NCBI GenBank assembly: GCA_937906995.1 | Contig: CALESB010000048.1 | Coordinates: 1 to 29,089 of the forward strand | From: an uncultured Sutterella sp. | GTDB lineage: Bacteria > Pseudomonadota > Gammaproteobacteria > Burkholderiales > Burkholderiaceae_F | Direction of reading: 5' to 3' | DNA: 29,089 nt | Shown: positions 7,509 to 16,217 of the stretch, piece after piece | How the letters are laid out: each line of letters starts with the position of its first letter | Numbering within the stretch: position 1 is the stretch's first letter | Position numbers and translations under genes: made by a program | The notes under the pieces: model-generated | Told to the model about the DNA's origin: nothing | Database searches by the model: none | Seen by the model: only the letters and a program-made list of their open reading frames with translations

Positions 7509-8777
7509 ATGACTCTTCTTAGCTGGGTCGCGGTTGTCGTAGTGATCTTAACGGTCTACGCATTGATTAAACGCTTTGAAACGCGTTTAGTCCTTTTCAC
7601 CGCAGGTTTAGTTTTATGCACGATCTCTCTTGATCCGATGCAAGCATTAAATTCATTTGCAAGTTCCATGACCAAAGGTAGTCTTATTACGGCTATCTGT
7701 TCTTCCATGGGTTTTGCTTACATTGCTTCTTACACTAAGTGTGACCAACACTTGGTTCAATTCCTTGCATCGCCGATTCGTGGTTTAGGCATTTTCTTGG
7801 TACCTGTTTGTACGGCTGTGACGATGTTCATTAACATCGCAATCCCGTCTGCTTCTGGTTGTGCTGCTGCTGTGGGTTCTACGTTGATCCCTGTTATGTT
7901 GCGTGCTGGTATTAAGCCGGCTGCCGCTGCTGCTGCCGTGATGATGGGTACGTATGGTGCTGTTGTCTCTCCGGGTTCAGCACACAACGTGTACGTTGCT
8001 AAGATGTCCAATATGGACGTTATGGAATTCATTGGTTTCCATACGCCGTATAGCTTGATGCTCTATGCAATTGGTGTCATCGGCATCCTCGCAGTTGTTA
8101 TCCTTTTCCGCGACAAGGGTGAAGCTACTGAAAATGTCCAAGTGAAGGTTTCTGAAAAGGTCCAAGCTGTTGAAAAGCCCAATATCCTCTTCGCTCTTAT
8201 GCCGTTGGTTCCTATCGTCATCTTGTTGTTAGGTAACACGGTTGTTCCTGCTATGAAGATGGGCGTTGCTCAAGCCATGGTTTTGGGTTCTATCGTTTGC
8301 TTGCTCATTACCCGTGCTAATCCGCAAGAATTCTCCAAGAGCTTCTTTAGCGGTCTCGGTAAGGGCTATGGCGAAATCATGGGTATCATTATCGCCGCTG
8401 GTGTGTTTGCCGCAGGTTTGCGCGCAGCTGGTTTGATCGATGCTTTCATCGCCTTGTTGCGTGAATCTAATGACATCGCTCGCTGGGGTGGTTCTATTGG
8501 TCCGTGGTTGCTCGGTGTGATCACTGGTTCTGGTGACGCTGCTACGTTCGCCTTCAACGAAGCCGTTACGCCGCATGCTAATGACTTCGGTATGCAAGTC
8601 CCGAACTTGGGTGCCTTGGCTATGTTCTCTGGCGCTTTGGGTCGTACGTCCTCCCCGATCGCTGGTGCTATGGTTATCGTTTGCGGTATTGCTATGGCTA
8701 ACCCGATCGAAGTTGCTAAGCGCACGGCAATCCCCTGCTTGACAGGCGTCATCGTCTTAGCATTGATTTTGGTCTAG
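7509..8777 (+). CDS. dcuC: Anaerobic C4-dicarboxylate transporter, DcuC family
   Basis: A 422-residue inner-membrane carrier with about 11-12 hydrophobic segments. The C-terminal half matches DcuC closely: AAGVFAAGLRAAGLIDAFI, GVITGSGDAATFAF, then LGRTSSPIAGAMVIVCGIAM and EVAKRTAIPCLTGVIV; the N-terminal half has the SGCAAAVGSTLIPVMLRAGI and SPGSAHNVYVAK counterparts. DcuC proteins export succinate or exchange it for fumarate during anaerobic growth. The E. coli protein is somewhat longer, mainly in N-terminal loops. Codon choice is strongly skewed to GGT, GCT, CGT, AAG and ATC, unlike the neighbours, which suggests high expression. It is monocistronic, with its own terminator. Exact substrate is inferred. 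Confidence 0.88.
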   Translation: MTLLSWVAVVVVILTVYALIKRFETRLVLFTAGLVLCTISLDPMQALNSFASSMTKGSLITAICSSMGFAYIASYTKCDQHLVQFLASPIRGLGIFLVPVCTAVTMFINIAIPSASGCAAAVGSTLIPVMLRAGIKPAAAAAAVMMGTYGAVVSPGSAHNVYVAKMSNMDVMEFIGFHTPYSLMLYAIGVIGILAVVILFRDKGEATENVQVKVSEKVQAVEKPNILFALMPLVPIVILLLGNTVVPAMKMGVAQAMVLGSIVCLLITRANPQEFSKSFFSGLGKGYGEIMGIIIAAGVFAAGLRAAGLIDAFIALLRESNDIARWGGSIGPWLLGVITGSGDAATFAFNEAVTPHANDFGMQVPNLGALAMFSGALGRTSSPIAGAMVIVCGIAMANPIEVAKRTAIPCLTGVIVLALILV

Positions 8778-8799
8778 TACCTTAACTAATTACACTCAA

Positions 8800-8831
8800 A
8801 ATAAGCGGTACAAATGTACCGCTTATTTTTT
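8800..8831 (+). terminator. Rho-independent terminator of dcuC
   Basis: ATAAGCGGTAC (8801-8811) pairs with GTACCGCTTAT (8816-8826), an 11-bp stem with a 4-nt loop AAAT, followed by a T-run to 8831. Confidence 0.94.
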
Positions 8832-8835
8832 GTTC

Positions 8836-8870
8836 AAAAAAAAGCCAAGTTCTTTGAACTAGGCTTTCTT
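8836..8870 (-). terminator. Rho-independent terminator of the Nudix gene
   Basis: Leftward, GCC-TA-GTTC pairs with GAAC-TT-GGC (plus-strand 8844-8864) and is followed by eight T (plus-strand A-run 8836-8843). It sits back to back with the dcuC terminator. Confidence 0.85.
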
Positions 8871-8883
8871 TAATGGTTAAGGA

Positions 8884-9741
8884 CTAAATATTATGAAATT
8901 GTCCACGATAATGAAGCCACTTTTCATCTATCGGAGATCCTGCGCGTCTCATTGCGCTTTCGCAAATACTAATTGCAGCTGCATACATAACCTCACCTGC
9001 TTTAGCCTTAGTCAACGCATCGCTCAGTTCCATCGATTTAAATTGAGATACAGACCCATCTCGATTGACAGGATGAACACCCGCCTTCACATCTGCATCA
9101 AAACTCAGCACAATCTCTCTGACCATTCCCTCGGGCACTGCAAACTCTTGAACAAATCGAGCACCTTCTGAAATCTTCACATCGGATGTTGTGAGGCCTG
9201 CCTCTTCATAAAGTTCACGGAACAAAGCTTGTTGAGGTTGTTCACTAGCTTTAACAAGACCTGCTGCTAAACTATCCCACTTCGAAGCATCCACCGCCTT
9301 ACATGCCGCTCTTTGAGCTAAAAGAAGCAAACCATCTGCATCATATGCATTCAATCGAACAGATGTAGTTAATAATCCCATCACGCGCGCTAAATTGCGT
9401 GGAGCTTGACAATAAATTGGATCGTAAACAGATAATCGAATATCGACCAATTCGGAAGAAATACCTGCGGGCAACAATTTGAGCATTGCTAATAATTCTG
9501 CAGCCTTACGCAGAGCTTGAGTGCGAGTCGCTGCACTAATACCAGACTCATCGCTAAACGAAAGAACTTCTGTCAGGCGAAAGTCGCTCGTAGCCCCAGC
9601 TAATTTCACTGCTATATCCTTACGGATGTAGCCTATTGTTTCTTTCTTGTCTGCAAAACGAATAAAACCTGCTGGAGCAGTTTGAATAATTTTTTCTTTA
9701 ATGTCAGTATATGTCGACATTACTTTTACCATATCCACCAT
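8884..9741 (-). CDS. Nudix hydrolase with DUF4743-like N-terminal region
   Basis: A 285-residue cytoplasmic protein. Residues about 161-183 (GLVKASEQPQ... to ...RELYEEAGL) satisfy the full Nudix box G-x5-E-x7-RE-U-x-EE-x-G-U, so the metal-binding hydrolase site is intact. The roughly 130 residues before it resemble the N-terminal part of bacterial and plant Nudix proteins of the DUF4743 / thiamine-pyrophosphokinase-related class; that relationship is from memory and less sure. The substrate is a nucleoside diphosphate linked to X, not further definable. Of three possible in-frame Met codons the first is chosen because AAGGAG lies 7 nt before it. The gene stands alone between two terminators. 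Confidence 0.8.
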   Translation of the reverse strand: MVDMVKVMSTYTDIKEKIIQTAPAGFIRFADKKETIGYIRKDIAVKLAGATSDFRLTEVLSFSDESGISAATRTQALRKAAELLAMLKLLPAGISSELVDIRLSVYDPIYCQAPRNLARVMGLLTTSVRLNAYDADGLLLLAQRAACKAVDASKWDSLAAGLVKASEQPQQALFRELYEEAGLTTSDVKISEGARFVQEFAVPEGMVREIVLSFDADVKAGVHPVNRDGSVSQFKSMELSDALTKAKAGEVMYAAAISICESAMRRAGSPIDEKWLHYRGQFHNI

Positions 9742-9838
9742 AATTGGCTCCTTTCTTTTTGAGCTCGCTATGTTTAAACGTTACTCATTTTTTATTGCTC
9801 TTATCAATATCTTGACTCAATCCATGCCATTTATCAAC

Positions 9839-9866
9839 AAAAAACCGAGCTTACGCTCGGTTTTTT
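9839..9866 (-). terminator. Rho-independent terminator after lysS
   Basis: CCGAGC (9845-9850) pairs with GCTCGG (9855-9860) around TTAC, with A-runs and T-runs on both sides. Leftward it ends lysS; it is symmetrical, so it would also work rightward. Confidence 0.9.
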
Positions 9867-9900
9867 GTCAGTCATAAACACAAACGTGATCTACAACAAA

Positions 9901-11418
9901 TTAAGCCTCCGGACGCATATGCGGGAATAACAATACGTCACGAATGCTAGGTGCATCGGTTAACAACATAACAAAGCGGTCAATGCCGATACCGCAACCA
10001 CCCGTCGGAGGCAAGCCAAATTCAAGAGCACGGATGTAGTCAGCGTCATAGTACATGGCTTCATCGTCGCCATGAGCCTTGGCTTCAACTTGTGCACGGA
10101 AACGTGCTGCTTGATCTTCCGGGTCATTCAATTCAGAGAAGCCATTAGCCGTTTCACGACCAGCCATGAACAACTCAAAACGCTCCGTCAATTCAGGATT
10201 TGTATCTGAGGCACGTGCCAATGGAGAAATTTCAACCGGATAATCAATAATAAACGTCGGTTGAATCAACTTGGATTCTGCAACTTCTTCAAACAAGGCC
10301 ATTTCCAAAGCACCCATACCCACATAATCAGGTTGTGGCTCTCCCAAACGCTTCAATTCATTGCGCAAGAAGGCCTCATCACCCAATTGTTCTTCCGTGT
10401 ATTGAGGGGCGTATTTCAAGATGGCCTGACGAGGTGTTAAGCGATCAAAAGGCTTACTGAAATCAATATCATGACCCTGATAGTGCACAACAGCAGATCC
10501 AGTTACCTTTTCAGCAACCGTACGCAATAAGCCTTCTGTGAAATCCATTTGGTCCTTGTACGTCCAATACGTAGCATAGAACTCCATCATCGTAAATTCA
10601 GGATTATGACGAACAGAAACACCTTCATTACGGAAGTTACGGTTGATTTCAAACACACGTTCAAAGCCACCAACAACCAAACGCTTCAAATAGAGCTCAG
10701 GAGCAATACGCAAGTACATATCGATATCCAAGGCATTATGGTGCGTAATAAAAGGCTTAGCATTTGCACCACCCGGGATCGGATGTAACATCGGAGTTTC
10801 CACTTCCATGAAACGATTGTTCAACATGTAGTTACGGATTTCCGAAATAACTTGGCTACGCTTAACAAAACGTTCACGACTTTCTTCATTCATAATCAAG
10901 TCGAGATAGCGTTGGCGATAACAAATTTCTTGGTCGCTCAAACCCTTAAACTTTTCAGCCAACGGACGCAAAGCCTTGCTCATCAAGCGGAGTTTTTGAA
11001 CTCGGACAGACAACTCCCCACGCTTTGTACGGAAAACCGTACCTTCAGCAGCAACGATATCACCAATATCTAAGGTCTTAAAATTGTCATAAGCTTCTTG
11101 ACCCATTTCGGACGGTGTCAAGAAGTATTGCATCGTACCAGTAGCATCACGCATCGTAGCAAAGGAAGCTTTACCCATGACGCGTTTGAGCATCATACGA
11201 CCAGAAACAGCGACATGATTGGCTTGAGCTTCTAAGTCTTCAGTAGAGGTCTCGGCGAAACGTTCGCGGATATCGCCGAAAAAGTCTTTACGAACAAAGT
11301 CATTAGGGTAAGCATGACCTTCTTCGCGCCACTTCGCGAGCTTTGCACGACGCTCGGCAATAATGTGGTTCTCGTCCTCAGCTGCTGCTGTGGGGGTAAC
11401 GATATTTTCTTCTGCCAT
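9901..11418 (-). CDS. lysS: Lysyl-tRNA synthetase, class II
   Basis: A 505-residue cytoplasmic enzyme charging tRNA-Lys. An N-terminal OB-fold anticodon-binding domain (about 60-150, including VSGRMMLKRVMGKASFATM) precedes the class II core with motif 1 (FMEVETPMLHPIPGGANAKP), motif 2 (FRNEGVSVRHNPEFTMMEFY) and motif 3 (GCGIGIDRFVMLLT). Two starts are possible: ATG 11427 and ATG 11418. I prefer 11418 (MAEENIV) because AAAGGA then lies 8 nt upstream, whereas the first ATG overlaps that ribosome-binding site. It follows prfB by 32 nt, the usual prfB-lysS pair. Confidence 0.97.
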   Translation of the reverse strand: MAEENIVTPTAAAEDENHIIAERRAKLAKWREEGHAYPNDFVRKDFFGDIRERFAETSTEDLEAQANHVAVSGRMMLKRVMGKASFATMRDATGTMQYFLTPSEMGQEAYDNFKTLDIGDIVAAEGTVFRTKRGELSVRVQKLRLMSKALRPLAEKFKGLSDQEICYRQRYLDLIMNEESRERFVKRSQVISEIRNYMLNNRFMEVETPMLHPIPGGANAKPFITHHNALDIDMYLRIAPELYLKRLVVGGFERVFEINRNFRNEGVSVRHNPEFTMMEFYATYWTYKDQMDFTEGLLRTVAEKVTGSAVVHYQGHDIDFSKPFDRLTPRQAILKYAPQYTEEQLGDEAFLRNELKRLGEPQPDYVGMGALEMALFEEVAESKLIQPTFIIDYPVEISPLARASDTNPELTERFELFMAGRETANGFSELNDPEDQAARFRAQVEAKAHGDDEAMYYDADYIRALEFGLPPTGGCGIGIDRFVMLLTDAPSIRDVLLFPHMRPEA

Positions 11419-11450
11419 TTTTAGCATCCTTTTTGTTGTCTTTAGGTGCT

Positions 11451-12555
11451 TTACACACCTTGCTTGAGGCTAGCCTCAATAAAATCATCCAAATCACCGT
11501 CTAACACAGCTTGAGTATTACCGGTTTCGACGTTGGTTCTTAAGTCCTTGATACGCGATTGATCCAACACATAGGAGCGGATTTGATGTCCCCATGCAAT
11601 ATCGCTCTTAGCATCTTCAGTTTGTTGCTGCACCTCACGGCGCTTGCGCATTTCCAACTCATAAAGCTTAGCCTTTAACTGGGCCATTGCTTGTTCTTTA
11701 TTGCGGTGTTGACTACGGTCATTTTGACAAACCGTCACAATCCCTGAGGGCAAGTGAGTGATGCGCACTGCAGATTCTGTCTTTTGAATATGCTGTCCAC
11801 CAGCACCAGAGGCACGGAACACGTCAATACGAAGGTCTGCCGGATTAATTTCAACTTCAAAAGAGTCATCAATTTCCGGATAAACATACACACTTGCAAA
11901 GGACGTATGGCGACGAGCATTTGAGTCAAAAGGACTTTTACGAACTAAACGGTGAACCCCCGTTTCAGTTCTTAACAAACCGTAGGCATAATCACCTTGT
12001 AAATAGATGGTACAGCCCTTAATACCGGCCACATCACCATCTGTTTCTTCCTGCAACTCAACCGTAAAGCCTTGGCGTTCACCATATCGAAGATACATAC
12101 GTTCAAGCATGCTTGCCCAATCCTGGGCCTCGGTACCACCAGCACCGGCTTGAATTTCAACGTAGCAATTGGCAGGGTCCATTGGTTGATCAAACATTCG
12201 TTGAAACTCTAATTTTTCAACGCTTTTTTCTAAGGCAAAAACATCCTCTCCGACGACCTCTACACTCGGATAATCTTCTTCTGCCATGGAAAGCTCAAAG
12301 AGTTCGGCGGCATCATTGACGCCATTGGTGAGCTGTTTGAATAGACCAACCGTGTCATCAAGTCGTTTTTTCTCACGGCTGACTTTTTGTGCATTCTCAG
12401 GATCATCCCATAAGGAAGGATCTTCCATCTCGCGATTGACTTCTTCTAATCGACGCTCTTGACGATCGATGTCAAAGATACCCCCTCAGCTCAATCAAGC
12501 GAGCTGTGAGGTCTGAAATCTTCGCCTCAATTTGATTTATACGTTCCGCTTCCAT
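11451..12555 (-). CDS. prfB: Peptide chain release factor 2 (programmed +1 frameshift)
   Basis: RF2, 367 residues after recoding. Frame 0 runs from ATG 12555 for 27 codons (MEAERINQIEAK... to ...LRGYL) to an in-frame TGA at 12474-12472; skipping the T at 12474 resumes at GAC 12473 and continues for 340 residues to 11451. The class-specific SPF tripeptide (VRKSPFDSN), which reads UGA/UAA, and the catalytic GGQ (GAGGQHIQKTES) are present. The autoregulatory frameshift makes RF2 output depend on RF2 level: slow termination at UGA favours the shift. Total length equals typical RF2 (365 in E. coli). A reading from the later ATG at 12428 would lose the N-terminal domain and is rejected. Confidence 0.97.
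12471..12486 (-). promoter_or_regulatory. RF2 +1 programmed frameshift site
   Basis: On the minus strand AGGGGG-TAT-CTT-TGA-C: an internal Shine-Dalgarno-like AGGGGG three nt before the slippery CTT codon, followed by UGA and C, the weak termination context. This is the canonical prfB recoding signal. Confidence 0.97.
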
Positions 12556-12588
12556 AATTAACTTATGTTATCTCAGTGGAAAAGATCA

Positions 12589-12594
12589 ATTATA
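12589..12594 (-). promoter_or_regulatory. Probable -10 element of prfB-lysS
   Basis: A perfect TATAAT on the minus strand lies 34 nt before the prfB start, in the 109-bp gap after the upstream gene. No good -35 box is at 16-18 bp; TTGAAA is only 7 bp away. It therefore may rely on other contacts. Confidence 0.42.
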
Positions 12595-12664
12595 CGTTGT
12601 TTTTCAAGCCTTATCGGCTCAAAACACTGTAAATCCCAGCAACCAAAGCAAAAGAGAGCTACCT

Positions 12665-13432
12665 CTATAAGCTTTCAACTGCGTCTAAATTATTCACAGC
12701 TTTAATACCATCAAGCCATTTTTTAGCAGGCAGCTTCCAAGCTTCACGTAGATGCTTGGCCCTATCATACATTTCCGTCCAATCTAACGGACAACGCGTA
12801 CCAGCAAATGCCAAAACAATACGATTACCCTCATCAATTTCTGGCATAACTAACACTCGCCCCTCAAAAGCTTCTGAAATCGCCTCAAAACTAGGCTCAA
12901 AACAACTTCCGAAAAGATTAAAACTAGCTACACTACCGGACTTACTCATTGCACGACGACACATCGTATAAAACTCAACATCGTCATAAACGGGGCCTTG
13001 AGCCTCTGCATCGTAAAGGTCAACCTGAAGCCAATCTGCCGCATCATAACCTCGACGATGACCAATAAACTCTTTGGCATCTGCCAAATGCACCGTTAGT
13101 CGATCATCTTCTTCTGGTAATTTAAACCATTGATACGCTGCAGCAATAACTCGTTGAGACACCTCCACAACATCCACTTGAGCTTCAGTATGTCGGTAGC
13201 AAAACTTGGTCAATGAAGCTGCTCCTAGCCCCAATTGCAGAATATGACGTGGCTGTGGATAAAAAAGACCGATAGCCATCATCTGTCGAGGATACTCCAG
13301 AACGAGTTCATAGGGCCGCCGAACTTTCATAGCCCCTTGAATCCATGGGCTACCAAAGTGCAGATAGCGGAAACCATCCTCTTCTGAATAAAAAATATCT
13401 CCACAAGGATCCGAATGAATATGCTTTCCCAT
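12665..13432 (-). CDS. Spermidine-synthase-fold (SpeE-like) protein, probably not a polyamine synthase
   Basis: A 255-residue cytoplasmic protein with a Rossmann methyltransferase fold. ILQLGLGAASLTKF (64-77) replaces the GGGDG-type nucleotide loop of true spermidine synthases; VVEVS (88-92) supplies the acidic ribose-binding residue and ADAKEFI (117-123) the next motif. The active-site segment DWLQVDLYDAEAQGPVYD (133-150) keeps Asp138 but lacks the D-S-S/T-D-P signature. The N-terminus (FRYLHFGSPWIQGAMKVRRP) is like the short SpeE-like proteins common in Betaproteobacteria. The enzymatic activity is unknown. AAAGGA precedes ATG 13432. It lies upstream of prfB on the same strand but with a 109-bp gap containing a likely promoter. 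Confidence 0.75.
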   Translation of the reverse strand: MGKHIHSDPCGDIFYSEEDGFRYLHFGSPWIQGAMKVRRPYELVLEYPRQMMAIGLFYPQPRHILQLGLGAASLTKFCYRHTEAQVDVVEVSQRVIAAAYQWFKLPEEDDRLTVHLADAKEFIGHRRGYDAADWLQVDLYDAEAQGPVYDDVEFYTMCRRAMSKSGSVASFNLFGSCFEPSFEAISEAFEGRVLVMPEIDEGNRIVLAFAGTRCPLDWTEMYDRAKHLREAWKLPAKKWLDGIKAVNNLDAVESL

Positions 13433-13631
13433 TAGCTTTATCCTTTAATAATATTGCTTCATTTTAACGTGTCTGTGCCCGTATTGTTCTAAATCAAAAA
13501 CCCCATAAAAAAGCCAACTTTCATAACAAAATCCACTGAAATTTTCTTTGACCTACCACAGAAAAAAGCCCCCAGCCAATCCTTAAGATTTCTCGCTCTA
13601 AAATTTTTTATAAAAATCGAAAGGAAATGCC

Positions 13632-15908
13632 GTGCCTTTATCAAAGACACACATCAACCTAATGGTGGCCATCGCCATCATGAGCTCTCAGCACTGTGCA
13701 GTTGCAGCGGAGTCTCATCATCAACTCTCTTCTACAACCATCTCCGAAATCCCTCAAAATGAATTGGGACCCAGTTCTATTTTTGACATAAAAGAAGGAG
13801 AAAAACACGTATTCTCAACATCGGACAAAGCTCATTACACTATTTCCAACAATAACAATGAAGTCAACGAGATTAGCTTCATTAATGCATTCAACTCTAA
13901 CTTAGTCTTTAAAGATCATTTTGACTTGACGATTGAAGCGTTCAATGTTGAAGATGGATTCGTTGGCATCCTATTGGAAAATCAAAATCAAATATCCATC
14001 GGAAATTCTTTCAGCCTCAGCACTACCGTGCACAATGGAGATTCAACCGCCTTTTCTATGCTGGAGTCTCAGTTAAGTTTCAAAGACACTAATGCTCAGT
14101 TGAATTTTGTTTCTAGAACAATCATAACTGACGATAGAGACAATCAAGCCGTTGCGATTGCGCTAAGTTCAAGTCTTTTAGATATTCACGCCAACACTCA
14201 AATTAAGGCTTTCAAGCAAGTTAACAATAAGACCAGCCCCGGAACGGCAATTCGTCTCATTGAGCAAAGTTATCTGGCTTTGGAAAGTGCTGGCCATAGT
14301 CTTATTTTTGGCGATATTGAATCCGACGAAACAAGCCATATAGATCTTCAATTAACTGGTAATCATGATTTTTGGATCGGAAATATCAGAACCACTAACG
14401 CTAATGAAAATACTAGCCATAATGACAGTAAATATATCAACGGCAATTCATCTTTGAGCATCACCAATGGTGCCACTTGGGCCCCTTTAAAAGATAATAG
14501 TTACAAAAACCTTTTCTGGGGTAAGAATAGCGTCATTGACTTGAGTTATACCGACCAAAAAGTCCGTCTTGGTCTACCTAAGTCAGAACACCTTGACTCT
14601 CATGTCCCCTCGTGCACACAAATTGAAGATGGAGCTATTCTGAGAGTTCGCATCACAGACGACCATGTCAATCATGAACTCGGAATTGGTAAAGAAGCTT
14701 ATTTACTCAACGTTGAAAATGCCCAAGCCTTCGGTAATGAGAACATTCAAATCACTGTTAATGTTATAGACGATAGAACGCAAAAAAACTCTTCTGCACC
14801 TTTGGAAATTGAACTCATTCATTTCGATAAAGTGACCGGTGGCATTACCTTAAAGTCGGATACTTACGAATATGAAACTGGACTTGGAAAATTCCAAACT
14901 CTGACGGAATTTGGCAGCGGTATTTCTGGAGGATTTGTTATTAATGATATTCGTACTGATCTTATCGGGCCGTCTAGCCTAACTAACAATCATCTTGACT
15001 TCACGTCAACGGAAATGATTGCACTTGAGCGCCTCGGAAATCTGCAATTAAACGCACTAACAGATAGAGCACTCTTTAAAAAGCAAAAGGGATTGTGGAC
15101 TGAGGCGCATTATGGGCAAATTGAAACCCATTTTGACAATAATAGAAAACACACCATTAAAACAGCTTCTCTCATCATGGGATACGACAGGGACGTTGTT
15201 CTGCCTTACATGAATGATACTTTTGCTGGCACTTTAGTTTACTTTTCACAAAACGACATTGATTTGGTTGAGGGCTCTGCAGAATCGAATGCCTACGGTT
15301 TGGGAGTTTACGCTGGGGGTCTTAGTACCGAGAAAAAATACCGATTGATGATGCAGGCCTATATCGGAGAGACAGACTCCAAACTTTCTAGTGCCGGGTT
15401 TATCAACGGACAAGCGCACACGCTGGACTTTAACAATAAAGCTAAACACTATGGAGTCGGGCTCTATTTAGGTTTTGTTCAGGCTCAGTACGATGCATCT
15501 CCCTGGTTTTGGGAGCCCTTTATTGCAGGACAATCGTACTGGATTAAAGGATACAAAACCAATGAAGTTCAAGGGCTGAGCTTCGAAAAACCAGAGAATC
15601 ATCAGTCTGTTGTAAAACTAGGAACGACAGTAGCCTACCAGTGCCCAAGTAACACCTCTAATGCTATCTACACACAGTTAGCTTGGATTCATCGCTTTGG
15701 TAAATCCATTAATGTCGCAGGTAAAGAAGGCTCTCAAACCATGTCCTTTCATAGCCCCGACTTACAAGAGTCTTGGGGAGAAATGTCAATTGGCGCAAAT
15801 TGGAGCTTAAATAATCACTGGGACTTGCATTTCAAAACAACAATGGGATACGCTCAAAATGTCAAACCCAATTATGACCTCAATGCATCGGTGACATATG
15901 CGTTTTAA
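13632..15908 (+). CDS. Autotransporter (type Va) outer-membrane protein with unrecognised passenger
   Basis: A 758-residue secreted/outer-membrane protein. Residues 1-26 form a signal peptide with a cleavage site near CAVAA. The passenger (about 27-480) is Asn/Ser/Thr/Asp-rich with short beta-strand periodicity, lacks an obvious protease triad, and I do not recognise it. From about 487 (LWTEAHYGQ) to the end is an autotransporter beta-barrel of about 270 residues with alternating aromatic strands, finishing in NASVTYAF; the terminal Phe is the BAM recognition signal. Start is GTG 13632 because AGGA lies 6 nt upstream; an ATG at 13627 is out of frame and stops after a few codons. It is divergent from the SpeE-like gene and monocistronic. 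Probable role: adhesion or surface display, inferred. Confidence 0.85.
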   Translation: MPLSKTHINLMVAIAIMSSQHCAVAAESHHQLSSTTISEIPQNELGPSSIFDIKEGEKHVFSTSDKAHYTISNNNNEVNEISFINAFNSNLVFKDHFDLTIEAFNVEDGFVGILLENQNQISIGNSFSLSTTVHNGDSTAFSMLESQLSFKDTNAQLNFVSRTIITDDRDNQAVAIALSSSLLDIHANTQIKAFKQVNNKTSPGTAIRLIEQSYLALESAGHSLIFGDIESDETSHIDLQLTGNHDFWIGNIRTTNANENTSHNDSKYINGNSSLSITNGATWAPLKDNSYKNLFWGKNSVIDLSYTDQKVRLGLPKSEHLDSHVPSCTQIEDGAILRVRITDDHVNHELGIGKEAYLLNVENAQAFGNENIQITVNVIDDRTQKNSSAPLEIELIHFDKVTGGITLKSDTYEYETGLGKFQTLTEFGSGISGGFVINDIRTDLIGPSSLTNNHLDFTSTEMIALERLGNLQLNALTDRALFKKQKGLWTEAHYGQIETHFDNNRKHTIKTASLIMGYDRDVVLPYMNDTFAGTLVYFSQNDIDLVEGSAESNAYGLGVYAGGLSTEKKYRLMMQAYIGETDSKLSSAGFINGQAHTLDFNNKAKHYGVGLYLGFVQAQYDASPWFWEPFIAGQSYWIKGYKTNEVQGLSFEKPENHQSVVKLGTTVAYQCPSNTSNAIYTQLAWIHRFGKSINVAGKEGSQTMSFHSPDLQESWGEMSIGANWSLNNHWDLHFKTTMGYAQNVKPNYDLNASVTYAF

Positions 15909-15973
15909 AACGCTAAAGAACAATCGATAGTTCATCCAACATTGAAAGGGGATGTATCACCAACACCGTTAGG

Positions 15974-16038
15974 GAAAATCTAATTAAACCCAACTAAGCA
16001 TATTTAAAAAATATACTCATTTAGACTTTTAGATTTTC
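15974..16038. repeat. 10-bp inverted repeat after the autotransporter gene
   Basis: GAAAATCTAA (15974-15983) and TTAGATTTTC (16029-16038) are perfect inverted copies 45 nt apart, enclosing further nested pairs (CTAA/TTAG and ATATTT/AAATAT). T-rich sequence follows rightward. It could terminate the autotransporter transcript or be part of the right end of the adjacent IS200/IS605 remnant. Confidence 0.5.
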
Positions 16039-16053
16039 TTCCTTCATCATCGG

Positions 16054-16217
16054 GGCGAGTTTCGTATCAAAAAATCCGATACCAGAGCTCGCCTCTCACT
16101 AATGATTTCCTCATAAAGTTAACCATTAGGCCTATCGGGGTCTTGTGCTGAGTTTTCTCCCATTGATAGGCAAAGGCGTTGACCGTGTAACTCACGGCAC
16201 ATCTAGATCAATAAAAA
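16054..16217 (-). ncRNA. Omega-RNA-like hairpin chain after the tnpB remnant
   Basis: Directly after the tnpB stop, on the same strand, four consecutive perfect stems can form: CCGTG/CACGG (16183-16197), CCTATC/GATAGG (16131-16170), CTAATG/CATTAG (16099-16129) and a two-part hairpin GGCGAG/CTCGCC plus GTATC/GATAC (16054-16093). The 3' region of tnpB genes encodes the omega RNA that guides TnpB, so this position and structure fit an omega-RNA scaffold. No expression evidence; boundaries approximate. Confidence 0.45.

Noticed and set aside
8229..8752. Long antisense frames within dcuC (up to 128 codons)
   Set aside because: They are a by-product of the strongly biased codon use of dcuC; no ribosome-binding sites and no recognisable protein.
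11451..12428. prfB as an independent gene starting at ATG 12428
   Set aside because: It would lack the N-terminal domain, and the upstream frame with AGGGGG-TAT-CTT-TGA-C is the classical RF2 recoding arrangement.
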